A stretch of DNA of 64,000 nucleotides from Ancylobacter aquaticus (GTDB lineage: Bacteria; Pseudomonadota; Alphaproteobacteria; Rhizobiales; Xanthobacteraceae), in the NCBI RefSeq assembly GCF_004339465.1, contig NZ_SMFY01000001.1, positions 1,674,001-1,738,000 of the forward strand. The letters are read 5' to 3'. Of the stretch, positions 16,080 through 24,926 are shown one piece after another. Each line of letters starts with the position of its first letter. Within the stretch, counting starts at the first letter, position 1. Position numbers and translations under genes: made by a program. The notes beneath the pieces are model-generated. The model searched no databases. It was given only the letters and a program-made list of their open reading frames with translations, and was not told where the DNA came from.

Positions 16080-16685
16080 TCAGTTCAGCACCACCACCTG
16101 GGTGCCGACGCGGACGCGATCATAAAGGTCGGTCACGTCGTCATTGGTCATGCGGAAACAGCCCGAGGATACCGCCTGGCCGATCGTATCCGGCTCGTTG
16201 GAGCCGTGGATGCGGTAAAGCGTCGAGCCGAGATAGAGGGCGCGTGCGCCGAGCGGATTGTCGACGCCGCCGGGCATGTAGCGCGGCAGGTCGGGGCGGC
16301 GCTTGAGCATCTGCGCCGGCGGGGTCCAGCCCGGCCACTCGGCCTTGCGGGTAATCGTCTTCATCCCGCCCCAGCGGAAGCCGTCGCGGCCCACGCCGAT
16401 GCCGTATTTCAGCGCGGTGCCGTTGTCCTGCACCAGATAGAGCCGGCGCTCGGCGGTGTTCACCACGATGGTGCCCGGCCGGTATTTGCCAACATAGGGC
16501 ACGACCTGCCGGCGGATGGATGAATAGCCCTTCGCCGGCCCGTTGCCGAAATTCGACGGACGCGGAAAGAAGCTGAAAAAGGACGGCGTGCTTGCGCTCT
16601 GCGCCATGGCGGGCACGCTGCCGGCGAGTATCACGGCACCCAGCGCCAGGGCAGCCATTGTCTTCAGTCGCATTGTAAGCCCCAT
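16080..16685 (-). CDS. Secreted L,D-transpeptidase (YkuD/ErfK family)
   Basis: A 201-residue exported enzyme with a signal peptide ending near SVPAMAQS (about residue 29). The YkuD domain spans about 65-201: IVVNTAERRLYLVQDNG opens it, and the catalytic block is RIHGSNEPDTIGQAVSSGCF followed by RMTNDD, with His and the nucleophilic Cys correctly spaced. Such enzymes form 3-3 peptidoglycan crosslinks or attach proteins to the wall. The ATG at 16685 follows GGGGC; an ATG four codons later is also possible. It is convergent with the DUF971 gene. The upstream 289 bp contain an imperfect palindrome but no gene. Confidence 0.93.
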   Translation of the reverse strand: MGLTMRLKTMAALALGAVILAGSVPAMAQSASTPSFFSFFPRPSNFGNGPAKGYSSIRRQVVPYVGKYRPGTIVVNTAERRLYLVQDNGTALKYGIGVGRDGFRWGGMKTITRKAEWPGWTPPAQMLKRRPDLPRYMPGGVDNPLGARALYLGSTLYRIHGSNEPDTIGQAVSSGCFRMTNDDVTDLYDRVRVGTQVVVLN

Positions 16686-16870
16686 AGAATTGCCCCGTTC
16701 CGTCTGTCCGCCGCTGAGGAAGGCGGCGGCCGACCGACACCGAAGCGCGAACAGCCCCGCCGGAGTATGCGGCGAAAATACGGGCGCTGCCAGTGGCCCG
16801 ACCGCGACATTTGGATTCCGGATGTCACGACACCGTCGGCCCACAAAGCATTGGGCTTATGGAGCAACTT

Positions 16871-16900
16871 TTCGGAACGGACGGGTACCCGCCGTTTCGG
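16871..16900. other. Imperfect palindrome around GGGTACCC in the L,D-transpeptidase upstream region
   Basis: A perfect GGGTACCC core is flanked by imperfectly paired arms containing AACGG on the left and CCGTT on the right. It lies in the 289-bp gap between the first acyltransferase gene and the transpeptidase, both on the minus strand. It could be an operator or a weak hairpin. Nothing else was recognised in this gap. Confidence 0.3.
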
Positions 16901-16974
16901 TCGATCTGCTGGCGCCGGCGGGATACGGGAAGATTTGCCCGGCGCTATGGCATGAAAGCCACAGGTCGCGCCTG

Positions 16975-18855
16975 TCACTTCGCCGGGTCGCCAAAGATCA
17001 ACGCGCTCACCGGCCGGCCGAAGAAATGAGCCCCGGCCTGGGTGAAGTGCGAGCTGTCATGCTGCAGCGGCACTCCTTTGGCTATCAGCGGACAGTCGGT
17101 ACCGCCGCAGGCGGCGTCGAACACGGAAATGTAGGTGACATGCGGGTTGCCGGCGAAATGCGCGCGCAGCCTTTCATCCTGCCGGCGGGCACTGGGGAGA
17201 AGGTCGGCTCCCGCTCCCGTATCGCTGTCGCCGGCCATCAGGCGGCGGGCGAGAAGCTTGGGCACCGAATCGCGATAATGCGGCACCGGGCCGACCACCA
17301 CGACGCGGATGCCCTGGCGGGCAAAGCCCTCAAGCGCCTCATCCAGCGCCGGCGTCGGTGCGCCCAGCCCGCCAAGCACCAGTATGTCCGGCTTGTTGGC
17401 CTGCACCCAGTCCCGCGCGAAGGCATTCATCGCCGTGCAGTAGGGCAGGCGGGAATTTGCGGGTTCCAGCACCGGCGGGCAGGCGGCGCCGGTAATCTGG
17501 CCGACGGCATAGCCGCGCGCCTCGCCGGCCTCGATGAACGCAGTGATGAAATGGGCGATATGGCTGCTGCCCCACACCAGCATGGAAGGGTGGCGGGTGG
17601 GCAGGCATTCCGGCTTGATGACGAACGCGGCCTGGAAGAAGGGGGTGAAGCAGAAGCCCTGACGGAACACCGGGTCGCCATTGTAGAAGGAATAGGCGGC
17701 CAGGCGCTGGACCTCCGGGTCGAGGCGCGTCGGCAGGCCGCGCGTGGAGATGGCGGTCTGCGCGAAGGCCGCGAGCGCTAGCGTGCCCGCCATTGTCGTC
17801 CCGAGGAGCACTTTCGGGGTGAAGGCGCGGCGGTTGACGCGCACCGGCTGCTCGACGAAGCGCCACGAGAGAAAGCCGAGCAGGGTCGAGAGCACCACCC
17901 CGCCGACGAGAAAGGGCAGGGGCGCCACCGGGCCCAGCCATTCCCGGCCGAGCGCGGCGAGCGGCCAGTGGACGAGATAGAGCGAATAGGAAATGGCGCC
18001 GAAGAACACCATGGGTCGGCTGCCCAGCAGCCGGGTCGGCAGCGTCGTCTCGCCCTCGCCGCCCCAGATCACCAGCGCGGTGCCAAGACAGGGAATGAGC
18101 GCCAGCAGCCCCGGAAAGGGCGAGGCGGAGCTGAGGCCGACCATGCCGCCAAGGATCAGGGCGCAGCCGCCGGCCACCGCCGCCACGCGCACCGCCCGCC
18201 GCTCGGCAAAGCGCATGCCGGGCAGCGCCAGCGCCGAGCCGATCAGCATCTCGAAGGCACGGAAGGGCAGCAGGAAATAGGCCGCCGCGGGGTCGCGCGT
18301 CACCATGAACTGGCTGGCGGCCAGCGAGGCGAGAAGCAGGGCGGGCACGCTCCAGACGATCGCCCGCCGGCCGAAGCGGGCGGCGATCAGGACGAGCGCG
18401 GGGAAGAGGAAATAGAACTGCTCCTCCACCCCCAGCGACCAATAGTGCAGCAGCGGCATTTCCTGCGCGGCCGGGCCGAAATAGTCGGTGCGCTGGAAGA
18501 AGAAGATATTGCCGGCGGCGAACACCGACCACAGCACCGAGCGGCCGAAGATCATCATCTCGTACGGCAGCAGGATGAGCGTGGCGAAGGCGGCGGTGAC
18601 GGCGGTGACGACCAGGAACGCCGGCGCGATGCGGCGGATGCGGCGCTCATAGAAGCCGAGCAGCGAAAAGCGGCCCGCCTCGACATCGCCATAGATCGAC
18701 TTGGAAATCAGGAAGCCGGAAATGACGAAGAACACGTCGACGCCGACAAAGCCGCCCGGCAGCCAGGTCGCGCCGAAATGGTAGAGGACGACACCGAGAA
18801 CGGCGACGGCGCGCAGGCCGTCAATATGGGCGCGATAGCGCAGGGAATGATGCAC
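16975..18855 (-). CDS. OafA/YrhL-type membrane acyltransferase fused to an SGNH domain (copy 1)
   Basis: A 626-residue inner-membrane protein. Residues 1 to about 345 form an acyltransferase-3 domain with about ten helices: RYRAHIDGLRAVAVLGVVLY, FVGVDVFFVISGFLI, and LHYWSLGVEEQFYFLFP. The periplasmic C-terminal part is an SGNH hydrolase fold with LVWGSSH (nucleophilic Ser) and DSSHFT (Asp-His). Such fusions O-acetylate surface glycans such as O-antigen, exopolysaccharide or peptidoglycan. The GTG at 18855 is chosen because it aligns exactly with the start of the tandem paralogue (VHHSLRYRAHIDG against MHNPLRYRAHIDG); no strong ribosome site is visible for any start. No polysaccharide polymerase genes are adjacent. 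Confidence 0.92.
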   Translation of the reverse strand: MHHSLRYRAHIDGLRAVAVLGVVLYHFGATWLPGGFVGVDVFFVISGFLISKSIYGDVEAGRFSLLGFYERRIRRIAPAFLVVTAVTAAFATLILLPYEMMIFGRSVLWSVFAAGNIFFFQRTDYFGPAAQEMPLLHYWSLGVEEQFYFLFPALVLIAARFGRRAIVWSVPALLLASLAASQFMVTRDPAAAYFLLPFRAFEMLIGSALALPGMRFAERRAVRVAAVAGGCALILGGMVGLSSASPFPGLLALIPCLGTALVIWGGEGETTLPTRLLGSRPMVFFGAISYSLYLVHWPLAALGREWLGPVAPLPFLVGGVVLSTLLGFLSWRFVEQPVRVNRRAFTPKVLLGTTMAGTLALAAFAQTAISTRGLPTRLDPEVQRLAAYSFYNGDPVFRQGFCFTPFFQAAFVIKPECLPTRHPSMLVWGSSHIAHFITAFIEAGEARGYAVGQITGAACPPVLEPANSRLPYCTAMNAFARDWVQANKPDILVLGGLGAPTPALDEALEGFARQGIRVVVVGPVPHYRDSVPKLLARRLMAGDSDTGAGADLLPSARRQDERLRAHFAGNPHVTYISVFDAACGGTDCPLIAKGVPLQHDSSHFTQAGAHFFGRPVSALIFGDPAK

Positions 18856-19015
18856 GGAAAACCGGAGGCTGATGGAGGCGGGCAAAGGGCGCAAAAGGTG
18901 GCGCCATTATGGACGCTGCGCCGCCGCAGTGGCATGCCCCGCTTGCGCCGTCACCTGCCGCGCCCCCAGTTAGGCCGGGAGTGTGGCTGTGCGGCCATAG
19001 CGGCGCCCGCCCGCC

Positions 19016-20923
19016 TCAGGGCGCCTGCGGGGCAGGGGCAGGAGATGGCGCGGCGCCGAAGATCGCCGTGCCGAGCCTCCCGCCGAAATAGGCGACGCCC
19101 TCGCGGGTGAAATGCGTGGGGTCGAACTGCAACGGCGCGCCGTCGATCATCATCGGGCAGTTGCCGTCCGGGCACAGGCCGAGGAGGGAGACGAACTCCA
19201 CATTCGGATTGCCGGCGAAATGCGCCGCCATCAGCCGGTCGGAGCGGCCTGTCGCCTCGGTGAGGTCGTCATCGGCGAGGCGGCTCGGCGCGTTGCGGTA
19301 CAGGCGCTCGGCCAGGATTTCCGGCACCGGGCGCCTGTAGTGCGGCACCGGCCCCAGCAGCACCACGCGGATGCCGGCCCCGTGCAGGCGGGCGAAATCG
19401 GCATCGAGCTGTCGGAATTGCTCGGCCGAGACCAGCGTGTCGCCGCCAATGACCACGATGGACGGCCGGTGTTCCAGCAGCCAGTCGAAGGCGAAGCGGT
19501 TCAGCGTGTCGCACATGGGGGTGATGGACGACTGCACCAGCGGCGGGCAGGCGGCGGCGGTGATCTGGCCGACCGCATAGCCCTGCGCCTTGGCGATCGG
19601 CTCCAGCGCGCCGATGAACTGCGCCACATGGCTGCTGCCCCACAGCACGAGGCTCGGATGCGTGTCGGGCAGGCATTCCGGCGCGGGCCGGGGCCGGGGG
19701 CGATTGCCGTTGATGAAGCAGGTGCCGTCGCGCACCACCTCGCGGAAGGGGTAGCGGGTGAAGGCGAGCACGCGCTGGATTTCCGGGTCCAGCCGCCCGG
19801 GAAAGCCGCGCGTGTCCGAGGCCAGCGTGCCGAAGGCGATGAGCAGCGCCCCGCCCGCCGCTGTCCCGCCATAGACCAGCCCGCGCGAGAACAGACGGCG
19901 GTTCTGCCGCACCGGCTGTTCCACGAAGCGCCAGGACAGCCAGCCGAGCAGGGTCGAGAGCGCGACCCCGCCGACAAGGAAGGCCGGCGCCGGCAGGTCC
20001 GGCAGCAGATGGCGGGCAAACACCACGATCGGCCAGTGGACGAGGTAGAGCGAATAGGAGATGGCGCCGAAGAAGACGAGCGGTCGCAGCCCGAGCAGCC
20101 GCGCCGGCAGGGTTTGCGTGCGCTCTCCGCCCCAGATCGCCAGCGCCGTACCAATGCACGGCACCAGCGCGAGCACGCCCGGAAAGGGCGAGCGCTCGGT
20201 GATGAGGAGCATGCCGGCGAGGATGAGGGCGAGCCCCGCCAGCATCGCCGCCGTGCCGGTCTTGCGCCCTTCGGGAAAACGAACGCCGGGCAAGGCGAGG
20301 CCGGCGCCGATCAGTAGCTCGAAGGCGCGGAAGGGCAGAAGGTAGAACGCCGCTGGCGGGTTGAAGGGGCGGATGATCTCGCAGGCGAGGAGCGAGACCA
20401 CCAGGAGGCCGAGCACCAGCTTCCCCCGCGCTTTCGCGGCGAACCGCGCGCACAGCAGCACCAGCGCCGGAAAGAGGAAATAGAACTGCTCTTCCACCCC
20501 CAGCGACCAATAGTGCAGCAGCGGCGTCTCTTCCGCCGAGGGGCCGAAATAGTCGGTGCGCAGGTAGAAATAGACGTTGCCGAAGGCCAGCACCACCCAG
20601 ATGAGCGAGCGCCCATAGGTCATCAGCTGGTTGGGGAAAAAGATCAGGAAGGCGGCAAGGCTGGTGGCCGCCGTGACCACGAAGAAAGCCGGCGCGATGC
20701 GCCGCATCCGCCGCTCATAGAAGCCCAGGATCGAAAAGCTGCCCGCGTCCACATCGGCGTAGAGCGACTTGGCGATGAGGAAGCCGGAAATGACGAAGAA
20801 CACGTCGACGCCGATGAAGCCGCCCGGCAGCCAGTCCGCGCCGAAATGGAACAGCACCACGCCGAGCACGGCGATGGCGCGCAGGCCGTCAATATGGGCG
20901 CGATAGCGCAGGGGATTATGCAC
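19016..20923 (-). CDS. OafA/YrhL-type membrane acyltransferase fused to an SGNH domain (copy 2)
   Basis: A 635-residue tandem paralogue of the previous gene with the same architecture. The acyltransferase-3 half shows LRYRAHIDGLRAIAVLG, FIGVDVFFVISGFLI and LHYWSLGVEEQFYFLFP. The SGNH half has VLWGSSHVAQF and DPTHFTREG. The membrane halves are much more alike than the SGNH halves, so acyl delivery is probably shared while the glycan acceptor has diverged. It starts with GTG. The 160 bp to copy 1 shows no terminator, so both may be on one transcript. The likely substrate is a surface or periplasmic sugar polymer. Confidence 0.92.
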   Translation of the reverse strand: MHNPLRYRAHIDGLRAIAVLGVVLFHFGADWLPGGFIGVDVFFVISGFLIAKSLYADVDAGSFSILGFYERRMRRIAPAFFVVTAATSLAAFLIFFPNQLMTYGRSLIWVVLAFGNVYFYLRTDYFGPSAEETPLLHYWSLGVEEQFYFLFPALVLLCARFAAKARGKLVLGLLVVSLLACEIIRPFNPPAAFYLLPFRAFELLIGAGLALPGVRFPEGRKTGTAAMLAGLALILAGMLLITERSPFPGVLALVPCIGTALAIWGGERTQTLPARLLGLRPLVFFGAISYSLYLVHWPIVVFARHLLPDLPAPAFLVGGVALSTLLGWLSWRFVEQPVRQNRRLFSRGLVYGGTAAGGALLIAFGTLASDTRGFPGRLDPEIQRVLAFTRYPFREVVRDGTCFINGNRPRPRPAPECLPDTHPSLVLWGSSHVAQFIGALEPIAKAQGYAVGQITAAACPPLVQSSITPMCDTLNRFAFDWLLEHRPSIVVIGGDTLVSAEQFRQLDADFARLHGAGIRVVLLGPVPHYRRPVPEILAERLYRNAPSRLADDDLTEATGRSDRLMAAHFAGNPNVEFVSLLGLCPDGNCPMMIDGAPLQFDPTHFTREGVAYFGGRLGTAIFGAAPSPAPAPQAP

Positions 20924-20980
20924 GGACCGCAGGCTCTTTCAGGCAGGGGGAGATGAGGGGCGCGGGTCTCGGTCTGGGCA

Positions 20981-21718
20981 TCAGAACAGGCTGCCCTGGC
21001 GCGGCGAGGCTTCGGGGGAAGCGTCGGAAAGGCCGGGTGGCGATTCGGGCGCGGCGGCGGGCGGCGGGTCCTCCTTCGCCGGCCCGCGCGCGACGATCAC
21101 GAGGCGATCGTCCGGCAACGGCCGCTGCAGGGCGCGCGCCTCGCTCCACGGTGCGCGCAGCCACGTCTCGCGTTCCTCGGCGGTGGTGAGAATCACCGGC
21201 ATCGCCTTGGGGTGGATGGGCTCGACGACGCCGTTGGGCGCGCAGGTGAGAAAACCGAACAGGTCGTGCTGGCCTTCCACCGGCGCCGCTTTGGTGCCGC
21301 GCGTGCCGTTCCAGCGCGTCCACAGCCCGGCGAAGAAGGCGAGGGGGCGCTCGTCGCTCACGGCAAACCACACCACGTCCTTGCGGCCGGTGGCGGGGTT
21401 GGGCAGCGGCGCATATTCGGAAAAGCTGGTGAACGGCACCAGGCAGCGATGCGCCGGCCCGCTCCAGCCACGCCAGTGCGGCGAGGCGAGGTTGCGGATA
21501 TTCGTCACCGGCGGGCCGGCGACCGTGGGCGGCGAGGGCATGCCCCAGCGGGCGAGCGCCAGTTCGCGCGTGCCATCTGCGCCGGTGCGGACGATCGGTG
21601 CGGGAAAATCCGGGAAGATGCCGGTCTGCGGCGGCAGGTTGCCGGCGAGATTGCGCAGCGTGCCGACCAGATCGCTGATGGCGTGGAGATTGGAGTGATG
21701 GCTGTAGAGGTTGCACAT
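20981..21718 (-). CDS. SRAP/YedK-type abasic-site processing protein (HMCES family)
   Basis: A 245-residue SOS-response-associated peptidase-like protein. The family shields abasic sites in single-stranded DNA by forming a thiazolidine crosslink through Cys2. Here Cys2 is present (MCNLYS), along with the active-site glutamate region [12 protein letters not shown] and the histidine in [12 protein letters not shown]. The C-terminal tail after residue 205 is Pro/Ala/Ser-rich and probably disordered. It starts at an ATG next to an AGGGGC box. It lies 62 bp upstream of acyltransferase copy 2 on the same strand, with no functional connection evident. No LexA-type site was recognised in front. Confidence 0.93.
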   Translation of the reverse strand: MCNLYSHHSNLHAISDLVGTLRNLAGNLPPQTGIFPDFPAPIVRTGADGTRELALARWGMPSPPTVAGPPVTNIRNLASPHWRGWSGPAHRCLVPFTSFSEYAPLPNPATGRKDVVWFAVSDERPLAFFAGLWTRWNGTRGTKAAPVEGQHDLFGFLTCAPNGVVEPIHPKAMPVILTTAEERETWLRAPWSEARALQRPLPDDRLVIVARGPAKEDPPPAAAPESPPGLSDASPEASPRQGSLF

Positions 21719-21774
21719 GGGGCGCCCCTGCCGGCCCGGATGCCGAAGCCGTGCCCGTCGCGCTCCAGACCTTA

Positions 21775-21803
21775 AGCGCTTTCGGCCCTGAGCGCTTTCG
21801 GCC
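21775..21803. repeat. 13-bp direct repeat upstream of the YedK-type gene
   Basis: AGCGCTTTCGGCC occurs at 21775-21787 and again at 21791-21803, with a period of 16 bp, between the YedK-type start codon and the tRNA-Val gene. The inner AGCGCT is itself palindromic. It may be an operator pair or a small slippage duplication. Confidence 0.5.
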
Positions 21804-21815
21804 GGGGAAGGCGGA

Positions 21816-21890
21816 TGGTGGGCGATGCAGGGATTGAACCTGCGACCCCTCCCGTGTGAAGGGAGTGCTCTCCCGCTGAGCTAATCGCCC
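21816..21890 (-). tRNA. tRNA-Val (anticodon CAC)
   Basis: A full cloverleaf is read on the minus strand from 21890. The acceptor stem pairs GGGCGAT with ATCGCCC; the D arm is GCTCAGCGGGAGAGC; the anticodon stem CTCCC/GGGAG carries the loop TTCACAC with anticodon CAC (codon GUG); and the T arm is GCAGG-TTCAATC-CCTGC. The discriminator is A, and the CCA end is encoded (21818-21816). It lies in a 260-bp gap between two minus-strand genes. No integrase gene or duplicated tRNA 3' end is nearby. Confidence 0.97.
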
Positions 21891-21978
21891 GTCGGCCCCG
21901 TCGGATGTGTCCGGGGCCAGCGCCATCGCGGCGGGATGTAGTGTGTCCGCAGCCCGGGTGTCAAGCGGGGTTGCGCCG

Positions 21979-22662
21979 TCACCCACGGGAGAGAAGGCGC
22001 TCCACCGTTTCCACCAGCAGGTCGTAATGGCCGATGAAGGCATCGCCGCCCAGTTCCTCGGCCGGGATTTCGGTGTAGCCGAACGGCACGACGATGCAGG
22101 GAATGCGGGCATTCTTCGCGGTGAGAACGTCGGTCATGCTGTCGCCGACCATGATGGCGCGGGTCGGCAGGCCGCCGGCACGCTCGACGGTGCCGAGGAG
22201 ATGGCCGGCATCGGGCTTGTAGACCGGAAACGTGTCGGAGCCGGCGATGACGGCGAAACGGTCGGTCAGGTCGAGCCGGTCGAGCAGCAGGCGGGAGAGA
22301 TATTCCAGCTTGTTGGTGCACACGGCCAGCACATGGCCCCGGGCGGAGAGCTCGTCCAGCGCGTCGAGCAGGCCGGGATAGGGGCGCGAAAGATCGGCGA
22401 TATGGGCGGCGTAATGGTCGAGAAAGCGCGCATAGAGCGTCTCGAACTCGGGCGGCTCGACGGTGATTCCGGCGGCGGTGAGCCCGCGATTGACCAGCGC
22501 TTTGGCGCCAGCGCCGATCATCTTGCGCGTCTCGTCGCGCGGCAGGCGAGCGGCGCCGACCTCGTCGAGCACGATGTCGAGCGTGTCGAGCAGGTCGGGG
22601 GCGGTGTCGACGAGCGTGCCGTCGAGGTCGAAGGCGATCACGGCAGGAGGCGAAGTGGGCAT
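21979..22662 (-). CDS. gph: Phosphoglycolate phosphatase (HAD superfamily)
   Basis: A 227-residue HAD hydrolase. Phosphoglycolate phosphatase clears 2-phosphoglycolate from DNA repair or the RuBisCO oxygenase reaction. Motif I is FDLDGTLVDT with nucleophile Asp12; motif II is VCTNK; motif III/IV is KPDAGHLLG and IMVGDSMTDVLTAKNA. The cap helix follows the family pattern. The ATG at 22662 is chosen because it directly precedes the first strand of the fold; the frame remains open far upstream without homology. It stands alone, downstream of a divergent secreted-protein gene and upstream of the tRNA. Confidence 0.9.
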   Translation of the reverse strand: MPTSPPAVIAFDLDGTLVDTAPDLLDTLDIVLDEVGAARLPRDETRKMIGAGAKALVNRGLTAAGITVEPPEFETLYARFLDHYAAHIADLSRPYPGLLDALDELSARGHVLAVCTNKLEYLSRLLLDRLDLTDRFAVIAGSDTFPVYKPDAGHLLGTVERAGGLPTRAIMVGDSMTDVLTAKNARIPCIVVPFGYTEIPAEELGGDAFIGHYDLLVETVERLLSRG

Positions 22663-22962
22663 GACGATTTCCGTGGAAGGTGACGGGAAAAGCGAGGGCC
22701 CGGTGCCGCGAGACGGGCTTCCCACTCTGGGACGCGATCCGATCAGATTGGCGCAATCCGGTCGGTAAATCGCCCTCAAACTCAAAGATCGAGAGCGCGA
22801 TATCCGAACATCTTGCTGTGCACGCTGATTGGCGCGTCTTCTAGGCCTACAATCCTGCCGCTTTTGCTGTCCAGCCTGCCGCGTCCATCGGGCGCACGCG
22901 GGCGTGCCGGCGATGCGCGGAAGATGGGCGAGGCACAGGGTATCCCGGCAATGAGGATGACG

Positions 22963-23439
22963 ATGCAGAACTGGCATGTGGCGGTGGTGGCGGCCGCTCT
23001 CGGGCTTGGCGTGCTGGCGGGCGGCGGCGCCATGGCGCAGGAAGACAAGCCGGGCGACACGCCCCCGGGCCCGGCATCGGCGGCGCCTGCCGAGGCGCCC
23101 GCCGGCGATGGCCCCTATGTGTTCGCCTCGCCCCCGGCGGCGCAGGCCAACCGGCTCTATTCGGTGAATGTGCGGACCGGCGAGGTGAATGCCTGCCAGT
23201 TCGAGCGCCCGGAGGGCAGCCTTGTCGGCGTCACCCGCTGCTTCCGCCGCGATGCGAGCGCACAGGCCGCCGCGCCGGGCCGCTACGACATCATGTCGAC
23301 CCGCTACTCCGGCGAGACCGGCGTTTTCCGCGTCGATGCCGGCACCGGCCAGATGAGCGTCTGTTATGTCCGGGACATGCCCAAGGACGGCGGCGGCGTC
23401 GAGCCGGCGGTGGTCTGCACCCCGCCTTCCAGCCAATGA
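22963..23439 (+). CDS. Secreted protein of unknown function with an internal duplication
   Basis: A 158-residue exported protein. The signal peptide is MQNWHVAVVAAALGLGVLAG, with cleavage after GAMAQ, then a Pro/Ala-rich linker to about residue 50. Two similar halves follow: YSVNVRTGEVNACQFERPEG ending in TRCF, and FRVDAGTGQMSVCYVRD ending in VVCTP. Each has a TG-x3-5-C turn and a second Cys, so each half may be a small disulfide-bonded beta unit. The ATG at 22963 follows GAGGA at 5 bases; ATGs at 22951 and 22957 are also in frame. The 300 bp before it, shared with divergent gph, show no recognisable element. Confidence 0.75.
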   Translation: MQNWHVAVVAAALGLGVLAGGGAMAQEDKPGDTPPGPASAAPAEAPAGDGPYVFASPPAAQANRLYSVNVRTGEVNACQFERPEGSLVGVTRCFRRDASAQAAAPGRYDIMSTRYSGETGVFRVDAGTGQMSVCYVRDMPKDGGGVEPAVVCTPPSSQ

Positions 23440-23543
23440 TCGGCGGGGGAGGCGGCGGCCGGCGGGCTTGTCGGCGCGCGCCAACGGCGCTACGCACGAG
23501 GTGAAGATTAAGAAGTCCTAAAAACGAGGGCCCGGCGACAATC

Positions 23544-24245
23544 ATGACCGATGCCGACAATCTCAAGAGACAGGCCGCCGCGCAGGCCCTCGAATATGTC
23601 CGCTCGGGCATGAAGCTCGGCCTCGGCACCGGCTCGACCGCGAAGCATCTGGTCGACCTGCTGGCGCTGCGGGTGAATGAGGGGCTGGAGGTGGTCGGCG
23701 TGCCGACCTCCGAGGCCACCCGCGCCCAGGCCGAGAGCCTCGGCGTTCCGCTCGGCACGCTGGACGAGCATCCGGTGCTCGACCTGTGCATCGACGGCGC
23801 CGACGAGGTCGGCCCGGACCTCACCTTGATCAAGGGCGGCGGCGGCGCGCTGCTGCGCGAGAAGATCGTCGCCTCGGCCGCCAAGCAGATGATCGTCATC
23901 GCCGACGCCTCGAAGAAGGTGGAGGTGCTCGGCACCTTCCCGCTGCCGATCGAGGTGGTGGATTTCGGCGTCGCCGCCATCCGTCGCGGTATCGACCGCG
24001 CGGCCCGCAATGCGGGCTGCCACGGCCTGCTGACGCTGCGGCGCCGGCCGGACGGTCATGTTTTCGTCACCGATCAGGGACACCTGATCCTCGATGCGGC
24101 CTATCACAGCATCACCAACCCGCAGGCGCTCGCCGCCGAGCTCTCCAATGTGCCGGGCGTGGTCGAGCACGGCCTCTTCATCAATCTGGCGAGCCGCGTC
24201 ATTCTCGCGGGCGCCGGCGGCGTGACGGTCATCGACCGCGCGTGA
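23544..24245 (+). CDS. rpiA: Ribose-5-phosphate isomerase A
   Basis: A 233-residue enzyme interconverting ribose 5-phosphate and ribulose 5-phosphate in the pentose phosphate pathway (and the Calvin cycle if present). Conserved features are the phosphate loop [10 protein letters not shown] (26-35), [18 protein letters not shown], the acidic active-site segment IDGADEV (83-89), and [11 protein letters not shown] (97-107) with the catalytic Glu106. Length is typical. It is 21 bp upstream of a DUF2059 gene and probably co-transcribed with it. Confidence 0.97.
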   Translation: MTDADNLKRQAAAQALEYVRSGMKLGLGTGSTAKHLVDLLALRVNEGLEVVGVPTSEATRAQAESLGVPLGTLDEHPVLDLCIDGADEVGPDLTLIKGGGGALLREKIVASAAKQMIVIADASKKVEVLGTFPLPIEVVDFGVAAIRRGIDRAARNAGCHGLLTLRRRPDGHVFVTDQGHLILDAAYHSITNPQALAAELSNVPGVVEHGLFINLASRVILAGAGGVTVIDRA

Positions 24246-24266
24246 GCAGTTCGTCAGGAGACTTTC

Positions 24267-24845
24267 ATGCAGCTTGATATTGCAGCAGCGCGCGCAGCCC
24301 GGCTGACCGCGCCGTTTGCCGCCGCAGCGATGGGGCTTGTCCTTCTCGCCGGCGGTGCCCCGGCGCTGGCGCAGGACACCGCGCCGTTCCAGCTTGCCCA
24401 GGCCGCCGCCCCCAAGGCGCCCGAGCCCAGCGCCGAGCAGATGAAACTCGCGAACGAACTGCTCGTCGCCAATGGCGAGGCCAGCAGCTTCGACGCGGTG
24501 ATCCCCAATGTCGTGGACCAGACGGCGGCCAGCTTCGTGCAGTCCAATCCGGACCTGATTCGCGACCTGCGCGAGGTCGCCAAGCAACTCTCCACCCAAT
24601 ATGAGAGCCGCCGCTCCGAGATCGTGCAGATCCTCGCCAAGATCTACGCCACCGAGTTCACCACCCAGGAATTGGGCGACCTTCTGGCGTTTTACCGCTC
24701 GGAGGCCGGCACGAAGCTGGTGGCCAAGCGCGAGGATTTGCTCAAGGCCGGCTTCAGCAGCATTCAGGCCTGGAGCGCGGCCTTCGCCCGCGAGATGGAC
24801 GCCCGGGTGCGCGAGGAAATGAAGAAGCGCGGCTTCACCATCTGA
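24267..24845 (+). CDS. Exported DUF2059 protein
   Basis: A 192-residue protein with a signal peptide (hydrophobic run AAAMGLVLLAGGAPALA, cleavage near ALAQ). The DUF2059 region spans about 100-185: TQYESRRSEIVQILAKIYAT, then FTTQELGDLLAFYRSEAGTK. It is probably periplasmic, helical and of unknown role. AGGAG precedes the ATG by 6 bases. It ends the rpiA transcript; a strong hairpin terminator follows 23 bp after the stop. Confidence 0.9.
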   Translation: MQLDIAAARAARLTAPFAAAAMGLVLLAGGAPALAQDTAPFQLAQAAAPKAPEPSAEQMKLANELLVANGEASSFDAVIPNVVDQTAASFVQSNPDLIRDLREVAKQLSTQYESRRSEIVQILAKIYATEFTTQELGDLLAFYRSEAGTKLVAKREDLLKAGFSSIQAWSAAFAREMDARVREEMKKRGFTI

Positions 24846-24868
24846 TCGCGGCGCCGTCGCCTGAAAGA

Positions 24869-24896
24869 AAAATGCCCGGCTCGCGCCGGGCATTTT
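24869..24896. terminator. Bidirectional rho-independent terminator
   Basis: Perfect 12-bp arms AAAATGCCCGGC (24869-24880) and GCCGGGCATTTT (24885-24896) enclose a 4-base loop, TCGC. Each arm carries an A- or T-run, so it terminates in both directions, between convergent rpiA-DUF2059 and tctCBA. Confidence 0.92.
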
Positions 24897-24926
24897 CATA
24901 TGGAGGCGGGGCGGACGCGGCCCAGT

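Noticed and set aside
21816-21890. tRNA-Val as the attachment site of an integrated element
   Set aside because: No integrase, phage genes or repeated tRNA 3' end are visible on either side; neighbouring genes are housekeeping.
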